The notes under the pieces were generated by a model. That model did no database searches. It saw only the letters and a program-made list of their open reading frames with translations, and was not told the origin of the DNA. Below are positions 14,750-19,640 of a stretch of DNA of 19,640 nucleotides, piece after piece (the first letter of the stretch is position 1; each line of letters begins with the position of its first letter). This stretch comes from JAGLQA01 sp023135565 (GTDB lineage: Bacteria > Acidobacteriota > Aminicenantia > UBA2199): assembly GCA_030639305.1 (NCBI GenBank), contig DAOWCY010000131.1:1-19640 (forward strand), given 5' to 3'. Both the position numbers and the translations under genes were made by a program.

Positions 14750-14937
14750 AATAGAAAAATTAAATAAAAGTTTTTTGGCCTCGCGGCGCGGGGAGCCGAT
14801 GAGGGGCTTTGGAGTAACAGATAAGCGTCACTCTTTCCTTCGAGACTCGATGTTCGGTGTTCGATATTCGATATTCTTTAAGCCCCCCTTGCCGCCGGAG
14901 GCAAGAAAATCCCCTCAGCTTAAAACGTTTCAAGTAA
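14724..14937 (+). repeat. 26-base duplication of the copA end around repeat block R4
   Basis: Bases 14724-14749, the last codons and stop of copA, recur at 14912-14937 with one mismatch in 26. The 162 bases between hold degraded pieces of the dispersed repeat: AAAAGTTTTTTGGCC, CGCGGCGCGGGGAGCC, GATGAGGGGC and, at the far end, TTGCCGCCGGAGGCAAG. They also hold a TTCGATATTCGATATTC mini-repeat (about 14857-14877). The repeat is again 3' of a gene. The flanking duplication suggests an insertion or slipped duplication event. Confidence 0.75.
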
Positions 14938-14970
14938 GCGGCTTGACATTTTGTTTAAGATAGCAAATAG

Positions 14971-15123
14971 TATTATCGCAACCGGGGCTACTGTAACCTG
15001 GGTTGCGATAAATGGAATTTTACTACTGCAAAAAAGAACTGGAAAACCTACAAATCCTCTATAAACACTTTGCGCTGGTTGGCATTGGGTATCGAGGATG
15101 TCGAAGAGTATCTGAAAAGATAG
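14971..15123 (+). other. Inverted repeat and possible gene fragment
   Basis: A perfect 11-base inverted repeat, TTATCGCAACC (14973-14983) and GGTTGCGATAA (15001-15011), encloses 17 bases. A frame without any ATG, GTG or TTG in its first part runs from 14971 to the TAG at 15121 and ends AKKNWKTYKSSINTLRWLA, then LGIEDVEEYLKR. It reads like the amphipathic C-terminus of a lost protein, but a 40-codon frame from the ATG at 15012 overlaps it and neither has a ribosome site. I do not recognise either product. TTGACA at 14943 has no well-spaced -10 box. Confidence 0.3.
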
Positions 15124-15127
15124 AGCA

Positions 15128-15297
15128 CCACTGAAAACCGGAAATCAGTGGCTGCTGACCGGGAGTCGGTCTCTGGCAACCGACCGTCGGTCTATACTGA
15201 CCGGGAGTCGGTCTCTGATGACCGACCGTCGGTCTATACTGACCGGGAGTCGGTCGTTGGTGACCTGCAGTCGGTCGATACTTCCAGCTATCGGCTT
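15128..15297. repeat. Array of palindromes with an exact 21-base period
   Basis: Six 15-base dyads start at 15157, 15178, 15199, 15220, 15241 and 15262, exactly 21 bases apart. Each has the arms GACCG and CGGTC or a close variant. Odd units have centre GGAGT, even units ACCGT or TGCAG, giving a 42-base super-repeat. A decayed seventh unit follows at about 15283. In front stands a separate hairpin, CCACTGA/TCAGTGG (15128-15151). A 21-base period puts every dyad on one face of the helix, as in arrays bound by a protein. There is no spacer variation, so this is not a CRISPR array. The remainder up to 15382 holds nothing I can call. Confidence 0.85.
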
Positions 15298-15382
15298 AGA
15301 CGAACAGGATAGTTATTTACCAGAAAAAAAATTGACCGTTAAAGCAAAAAGTACTACCTGGTTTTTAAGCGGATCAAATATA

Positions 15383-16951
15383 TCAGGAAGAACTCTTTGG
15401 TAAAGCTTCGACGGTATAGTCAGTGAGGTTCTTTTGCTCTACGTCAAAACCGATGCCTATCAGGACGACCTCCTTTCCCGAGGCCATATACTTCTCAAAA
15501 TATTTGTTCTCTTTTACCTGGGTTAGAGCCTGTGCCGCCGTGCCCATCTTGAATTCCAAAATATAAATGTGGCTGCCGGTCTCGATAACCGCATCTATCC
15601 GGCCTTTGTTAGTATAAACCTCGGCCTGGATAACCACCCCTAAAAGCGTGAGCACAAGATAAATTACACTGTGATAATAAGCTTCCCTGTTCTTGATGAA
15701 TATGTGCGCCGGGATAGCGGCAAATAAAGATTTTAATATAGTTATAAATCCTTCGAGATCATTGCTCTCGATCTTCTCTATTAGATCGAAAACCGTATTG
15801 CCCGCTTCGTTGGGAAACTTGCCGGTAAAATCCGCCAGCACATGCTTCAACAAAGACTCTTTTACTTCGATGTTGGGAAAAGTAAGAAAATAACGGCTGC
15901 GGGTAACCGACAACTTCTCTACCCGGCCCACCGTTAAATACCCGGTCTGGAAAAGAAGAGATACGGCGTTTAAGCGCTCTATATCATAAGATTCAAACAC
16001 ACTGCTGTCCGTGCTGTAATTCTCCAACTCTTCTATGCGCACATCATGTTCCCGGATGGTCTTGATAAGAAAAGTCGGCGTACCGGATGCAAACCAAAAA
16101 TTACCGAAACTGTTCTCAGTAAAAAGATTCAATATAGAAAAAGGATTGTATACGAAATTTTCCCCATCCCAGGAATAACCGTTATACCAGCGGCGTATTT
16201 TTTCCAATAATTCTTCTTTCCCGATACCTAATTCCGCGGCCATTTTTTCTATATTTTGCGCAAAATAGCGCCGCAGTTCTGCTTCGGTGTAACCCAGCAA
16301 TTGGGAAAAACTCTTAGAAAGCGTAATATCCCGCAAATTATTCAACCCCGAAAAAACCGATACTTTCGAGAATTTGGACACCCCGGTAATAAAAACAAAT
16401 TTGATGTGTTTGTCGGCGGCTTTTATCACCGAGTAGAATTCCCGTAATACGTCTCTATTCTTTGCCGCGATTTCTTTTTCTTCGATCCTGTCGATAATAG
16501 GTTTATCGTATTCATCTATTAAAACGACCACCTTTCCCTGGCCGGATACTGCTTCGATAAGCTGCGAAAAACTCTCTTTATAATCTTTCTCTTTATCGAG
16601 TTTTATCCCGAAAGCCCGGGCTTTATCCTCTAATAACCGTTTGATAGAAGCTTCGAGGACGTCCGCCGTTTTATAACTTATTTTGGTAAAGTCGATAGAG
16701 ATCACCGGGTAGTTTCTCCATTCGATTTTGTCGTAAATCCACAAACCGGCAAACAGTTCTTTATTCCCGGAAAATAGCTCTTCAAGGGTCGAAATCAGCA
16801 GCGACTTCCCGAAACGGCGGGGCCGGGAGAGAAAATAATACTGCTCCCCCCGGGCCAGGATATTATAGATATCTTTAGTTTTGTCTACGTACAGGTAATT
16901 TCCTTTGATGATTTTATCGAAGGTTTGGATGCCGACAGGTAAATTTTTCAT
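15383..16951 (-). CDS. AAA-ATPase-like/PD-(D/E)XK nuclease-family protein
   Basis: A 522-residue protein of the widespread family pairing an AAA-ATPase-like domain with a C-terminal PD-(D/E)XK nuclease-like domain. The N-terminal signature is LPVGIQTFDKIIKGNYLYVDKT. The P-loop SRPRRFGKS (42-50) keeps the GKS but has an RRF insert typical of the family; Walker B is VVVLIDEYDKP (D146, E147). The nuclease core at the C-terminus shows D453 (GRIDAVIE) and E466-F-K468 (ILEFKMG), followed by Q478, so the active site looks complete. The family is common, often multicopy and linked to mobile or defence regions, but its role is unsettled. The promoter at 16958-16986 places the transcript start at the ATG. 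The 3' end faces the 21-base palindrome array. No frameshift is seen. Confidence 0.9.
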   Translation of the reverse strand: MKNLPVGIQTFDKIIKGNYLYVDKTKDIYNILARGEQYYFLSRPRRFGKSLLISTLEELFSGNKELFAGLWIYDKIEWRNYPVISIDFTKISYKTADVLEASIKRLLEDKARAFGIKLDKEKDYKESFSQLIEAVSGQGKVVVLIDEYDKPIIDRIEEKEIAAKNRDVLREFYSVIKAADKHIKFVFITGVSKFSKVSVFSGLNNLRDITLSKSFSQLLGYTEAELRRYFAQNIEKMAAELGIGKEELLEKIRRWYNGYSWDGENFVYNPFSILNLFTENSFGNFWFASGTPTFLIKTIREHDVRIEELENYSTDSSVFESYDIERLNAVSLLFQTGYLTVGRVEKLSVTRSRYFLTFPNIEVKESLLKHVLADFTGKFPNEAGNTVFDLIEKIESNDLEGFITILKSLFAAIPAHIFIKNREAYYHSVIYLVLTLLGVVIQAEVYTNKGRIDAVIETGSHIYILEFKMGTAAQALTQVKENKYFEKYMASGKEVVLIGIGFDVEQKNLTDYTVEALPKSSS

Positions 16952-16957
16952 GTCACT

Positions 16958-16986
16958 ATTATAGTATTAAAAGGGGTTATTATCAA
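16958..16986 (-). promoter_or_regulatory. Promoter for a leaderless AAA/PD-(D/E)XK mRNA
   Basis: On the minus strand TTGATA (16981-16986), 17 bases, then a perfect TATAAT (16958-16963). Only six bases separate the -10 box from the ATG at 16951 and no Shine-Dalgarno exists, so transcription should begin at or within a base or two of the start codon. Confidence 0.75.
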
Positions 16987-17020
16987 CCCTGCACGGCTAA
17001 GCCCGGATTTCCTATCAAAT

Positions 17021-17213
17021 TGCCTCCGGCGGGTCAGAACCTTTTTGAAAAAAGGTTCCGACACCTCCAAAAACTTCTCATGAGCGATACGCTTCTCAGC
17101 ACGAGAAACGCCCTTTATAGGCTCCTGCCGCGCAGCGGCTTATAGGCCGGGGTCGCCGACCCCCCGCGAAGCGGCTTATAGGGTGGCTTATACCCTGCCC
17201 ACGTGGTGGGCCG
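17021..17213 (-). repeat. Intergenic hairpin repeat, block R5 (diverged)
   Basis: A sense-oriented, diverged copy follows the ECF sigma gene. It has CCCAC-CAC-GTGGG (17198-17210), whose following TATAAGCC gives the sigma stop codon. Next come a second CCTATAAGCCGC box, GCCGC-TGC-GCGGC (17127-17139) and a third CCTATAAA box. The A/T hairpin is replaced by GAACCTTTT/AAAAGGTTC (17037-17058), a paired change of the usual AAACTTTT/AAAAGTTT. It ends CGCCGGAGGCAA at 17021-17032. Confidence 0.78.
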
Positions 17214-17736
17214 CCGCACCACCGGCGCACTTCTCGATCTTCTTTTTGGCTTTGTGAATAAGAGACTCTACCGCGGAAAGCGAAACTTTCATGATTTCGG
17301 CAATCTCCTTTTGTTTTAGATTGTCGTAGTGAAAGAGATAAAATGCCGTTTTTTCCCTGGCCGATAATAAGCCGATACAATGTTCCAATACTTCGATTTC
17401 CTTTTCTTTTATTTCCTCTGCTTCCAGTTTGACAGCCGGGTCTATTGCGGCTTCGGACGTGTCGCCGGGCGCCTCTTTGAAATTAGCTATATTTTCAAAA
17501 GAGATAAATTCCACTATCTTTTTTCTTTTGATATAATTGATAAGCGTGTTGACGCCAATACGGTAAATCCAGGTGTACAGGTTCGCTTCCCCTTTAAAAC
17601 CCGGTAATTTTTTCATGACCTTTATGAATATTTCCTGCACCAATTCCTCTGCCTCTTGTTTGTCATTGCTCAAATAAAAGAGACACAGCTTGTAAATCTT
17701 CTGATAGTAGGCAGAGATTATTTTTTCGATGTTCAT
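17188..17736 (-). CDS. ECF-type RNA polymerase sigma factor
   Basis: A 182-residue sigma-70 family factor of the ECF class, which directs RNA polymerase to a small stress or envelope regulon. Region 2 spans about residues 5-75: YYQKIYKLCLFYLSNDKQEAEELVQEIFIKVMKKL (core binding) and NLYTWIYRIGVNTLINYIKRKK (-10 recognition). Region 4 spans about 118-170: LSAREKTAFYLFHYDNLKQKEIAEIMKVSLSAVESLIHKAKKKI, a helix-turn-helix for the -35 box. The linker is acidic. The last dozen residues (GGAAAHHVGRV) and the stop are encoded by the intergenic repeat. Its Shine-Dalgarno is the GGAGG at the end of repeat R6, 11 bases before ATG. It follows asnS by 128 bases on the same strand, so it may be read through from asnS. 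No anti-sigma gene adjoins it. Confidence 0.92.
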   Translation of the reverse strand: MNIEKIISAYYQKIYKLCLFYLSNDKQEAEELVQEIFIKVMKKLPGFKGEANLYTWIYRIGVNTLINYIKRKKIVEFISFENIANFKEAPGDTSEAAIDPAVKLEAEEIKEKEIEVLEHCIGLLSAREKTAFYLFHYDNLKQKEIAEIMKVSLSAVESLIHKAKKKIEKCAGGAAAHHVGRV

Positions 17737-17743
17737 ATGTGCA

Positions 17744-17842
17744 CTTGCCTCCGGCGGCCCTGCCGGGTGACGCCCCCATTAAATTGAAGCTGGGGGCCGC
17801 GGCACACCGCACCTTCAAAAAAGTTTGATCAAAACTTTTATT
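17744..17842 (-). repeat. Intergenic hairpin repeat, block R6 (partial)
   Basis: A partial sense copy lies between asnS and the sigma gene. It lacks the first hairpins and begins with AAAAGTTTTGATC and AAACTTTTTT. Then come GCGGTGTGCCGC and a CCCCCA/TGGGGG hairpin (17773-17796) shared with R2. It ends CCGGC-AGGGCC-GCCGG followed by AGGCAAG. The terminal GGAGG is the only Shine-Dalgarno for the sigma gene start at 17736. Confidence 0.75.
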
Positions 17843-17864
17843 TAATTCTCTTTTCGCGATATAA

Positions 17865-19250
17865 TCAAAACTCTGCATTCTTGGGGGTGCGGGGGAAAGG
17901 AATCACGTCACGTATATTCTCCATGCCGGTGAGATACATAATCGCCCGCTCAAAACCTAAACCATAACCGGCATGAGGCACTGTGCCGTACCTCCTCAAA
18001 TCTAAGTACCACCAGTAGTCTTCTTTATCTAAATCACATTCCTCGATGCGCCGCTGCAAAACATCGTGCCGCTCTTCCCTCTGGCTGCCGCCGATGATTT
18101 CACCCACTTCCGGCACTAACAAATCCATATTGGCTACAGTCTTATCATCTTCGTTCATCCGCATATAAAAAGCAGTAATTTCTTTAGGATAATCGCTGAC
18201 AAATACGGGTTTTTTAAATATTTTTTCGGTGATGTATCTCTCATGCTCGCTCTGCAAACCGGTACCCCATTCCACGGGGAATTGAAATTTTTGCCCCGAT
18301 TTTTTCAACAGGTCGATGGCTTCGGTATACGTAATGTGAGCAAAATCGGATTTGACCACATTTTCGATGCGGGACAGCAAACCTTTGTCTATGAACTGGT
18401 TAAAGAATTCCATCTCTTCAGGAGCATTGTCCAATACGTACTTGCAGACGAATTTCATCATGTCCTCGGCCAGCCTTTTATTGTCGGAAAGATCGGCAAA
18501 AGCGATCTCCGGTTCGATCATCCAGAATTCCGACGCATGACGCTGGGTGTTGGAGTTCTCTGCCCTGAAAGTGGGCCCGAAAGTGTATACATTACGAAAA
18601 GCCATACAGAAATTTTCCACTTCCAATTGCCCCGATACGGTCAGGTTAGTCTCGCGTCCGAAAAAATCCTCGCCGTAGTTGACTTCTTTCTCAGGGGTCA
18701 GCGGGGGATTGATGGGATTTAAGGTGGTCACGCGAAACATTTCACCCGCACCTTCGCAGTCGCTGCCGGTGATAATAGGCGTATGCACATAGACGAAACC
18801 GCGGTCTATAAAGAATTTGTGCAGGGCGTAAGCCAACAGGCTCCTGACCCGGAAAACCGCCGTATAAGTATTGGTCCTGGGTCTCAGGTGAGCGATAGTT
18901 CTCAAATACTCGAAAGTATGCCGTTTCTTCTGGATAGGGAAATCGTTATCCGCCACTCCGACGATTTCGATGGCGTCGGCTTTTACCTCGAAATCCTGTT
19001 TCTGGCCCGGGGACTCTACCACCCTGCCTTTTACGGTGATAGAAGAACCGATAGACAATTTGGCCACTTCGGCGAAATTCGCTAGCTGATCGTCGAAAAC
19101 CACCTGGATATTCTTAAAAAAAGTGCCGTCATTAAGAACGACAAAGCCGAAAGTTTTCTGGTCTCTTATGCTGCGGACCCAGCCGCCGAGTTTGATCTCT
19201 TTATCTAAGTATGACTTATAGTCGGCGAAGATACTTTTTACAAAATCCAT
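17865..19250 (-). CDS. asnS: Asparaginyl-tRNA synthetase
   Basis: A 461-residue class IIb aminoacyl-tRNA synthetase that charges tRNA-Asn with asparagine. The N-terminal OB-fold that reads the anticodon covers about residues 15-105 (LGGWVRSIRDQKTFGFVVLNDGT). Motif 2 is FGPTFRAENSNTQRHASEFWMIEPE and motif 3 is GYGLGFERAIMYLTGMENIRDVIPFPRTP. The insert YGEDFFGRETNLTVSGQLEVE distinguishes AsnRS from AspRS. Start ATG at 19250 has GAGGT seven bases upstream. The stop precedes repeat R6 and lies 128 bases before the sigma-factor start. Length and motifs are complete. Presence of AsnRS suggests direct Asn-tRNA charging rather than sole reliance on transamidation. Confidence 0.97.
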   Translation of the reverse strand: MDFVKSIFADYKSYLDKEIKLGGWVRSIRDQKTFGFVVLNDGTFFKNIQVVFDDQLANFAEVAKLSIGSSITVKGRVVESPGQKQDFEVKADAIEIVGVADNDFPIQKKRHTFEYLRTIAHLRPRTNTYTAVFRVRSLLAYALHKFFIDRGFVYVHTPIITGSDCEGAGEMFRVTTLNPINPPLTPEKEVNYGEDFFGRETNLTVSGQLEVENFCMAFRNVYTFGPTFRAENSNTQRHASEFWMIEPEIAFADLSDNKRLAEDMMKFVCKYVLDNAPEEMEFFNQFIDKGLLSRIENVVKSDFAHITYTEAIDLLKKSGQKFQFPVEWGTGLQSEHERYITEKIFKKPVFVSDYPKEITAFYMRMNEDDKTVANMDLLVPEVGEIIGGSQREERHDVLQRRIEECDLDKEDYWWYLDLRRYGTVPHAGYGLGFERAIMYLTGMENIRDVIPFPRTPKNAEF

Positions 19251-19281
19251 AGTAATACCTCTTTTTAAATTTATATCCCCT

Positions 19282-19310
19282 ATTCTATTAAAAATAAGCC
19301 GCTATTGCAA
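19282..19310 (-). promoter_or_regulatory. Probable promoter of asnS
   Basis: On the minus strand TTGCAA (19305-19310), 17 bases, then TAGAAT (19282-19287), about 31 bases before the ATG. A TATAAA at 19268-19273 is closer but has no -35 partner. The interval to the repeat block also holds an isolated CGTTTA/TAAACG hairpin (19351-19371). Confidence 0.5.
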
Positions 19311-19380
19311 GAGCAAAACAGGATAAATTATGAATTATGAGATGAGATTTCGTTTAATATTTTGATAAACGCATCGTTAT

Positions 19381-19640
19381 GCCTTCGGCGGCCCTGCCGG
19401 GGGCCAAACTTTTGTAAAAGTTTGAACAAAACTTTTGTTTATTTAGAAGCAAAAGCGCTCACACGCTGCCCCTGCTACGAAGCAGCTTATCGCCTCCCCG
19501 TGCGCACGGGGCCTTCGGCGACCCTGCCGGGGGCCAAACTTTTGTAAAAGTTTGATCAAAACTTTTGATAATTGAGAATCAAAAGCGCTCACACGCTGCC
19601 TCTTGCGGCGAAGCCGCTTATAGGCTCCCCGCGCGAGTGG
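19381..19640 (-). repeat. Intergenic hairpin repeat, block R7 (two full units)
   Basis: Two head-to-tail units of about 130 bases (19381-19510, 19511-19640), the clearest view of the full element. In minus-strand order each has the C/G hairpin (CCCCGT/ACGGGG in the first), a GCCTATAAGC or GGCGATAAGC box, the middle stem, GGCAGCGTGTGAGCG, two A/T hairpins and CCCCCGGCAGGG. The middle stem is GCGGC-TTC-GCCGC at 19605-19617 but GCTGC-TTC-GTAGC at 19474-19486. The orientation predicts a minus-strand gene ending just beyond the right edge. No gene is visible in 19251-19640. Confidence 0.87.

Noticed and set aside
14943..14976. Promoter TTGACA ... TATTAT after copA
   Set aside because: The spacing is 22 bases, outside the usable range, and a 19-base alternative has a poor -10 box.
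15157..15276. CRISPR array
   Set aside because: Repeats are contiguous, with no unique 25-40 base spacers; the units are palindromes of 15 bases plus 6, and no cas gene is present.
15218..15403. 61-codon plus-strand frame running out of the palindrome array
   Set aside because: Its start lies inside the array, it has no ribosome site, and its first part is simply translated repeat DNA.
18243..18722. 159-codon plus-strand frame opposite asnS
   Set aside because: asnS is complete with class II motifs; the opposite frame is an overlap artefact.

Overview
The window looks like the chromosome of a Gram-negative bacterium (a lipoprotein-type signal peptide, an exported beta-propeller, several ECF sigma sequences, sigma-70-type promoters with near-consensus boxes and 17-18 base spacers). 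GC is moderate, with AT-rich intergenic stretches and GC-rich hairpin repeats. I cannot name the phylum from this sequence; an under-sampled anaerobic or candidate lineage is a guess only. The housekeeping genes are asnS, nadA, an Nfu-type Fe-S protein, a class I aminotransferase and a copper P-type ATPase. They are interleaved with accessory material: a group II intron, two toxin-antitoxin pairs, two AAA-type ATPase genes of which one is frameshifted, a sigma-factor remnant and a dense family of intergenic repeats.

Layout. 3-1908 (minus) is a group II intron with its reverse transcriptase/maturase, inserted inside a copy of the intergenic repeat. 2010-3965 (minus) is a GH106-like glycoside hydrolase lipoprotein, whose promoter lies in the end of a truncated ECF sigma gene (4071-4319). 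4433-7335 is an accessory island: a Phd/RelE-type TA pair, a tandem-P-loop ATPase broken by two single-base frameshifts, and a convergent RHH/PIN (VapBC-type) TA pair. 7589-8794 (minus) is an aminotransferase, divergent from nadA-nfu (9065-10257), which ends in a terminator. 10360-10950 (minus) is an unknown cytoplasmic protein, divergent from an exported beta-propeller gene (11189-12217) that has a strongly folded leader. 12563-14749 is a CopA-type ATPase. 14750-15382 is non-coding and holds a 26-base duplication of the copA end, an 11-base inverted repeat, a possible gene fragment and an array of palindromes with an exact 21-base period. 15383-16951 (minus) is an AAA-ATPase-like/PD-(D/E)XK protein, probably on a leaderless mRNA. 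17188-17736 (minus) is an intact ECF sigma factor and 17865-19250 (minus) is asnS.

The unifying feature is a modular repeat of about 130 bases made of consecutive hairpins. It occurs in seven blocks, six or seven times immediately 3' of a gene and always in the sense orientation of that gene. Its stems change in a base-pair-preserving way between copies (G-C, C-G and T-A at the same pair), which argues that it acts as RNA, most simply as a terminator or 3'-end stabiliser. Parts of it have been co-opted: its conserved TAA closes two reading frames, its GGAGG serves as Shine-Dalgarno for two genes, and the group II intron sits directly behind one of its hairpins.
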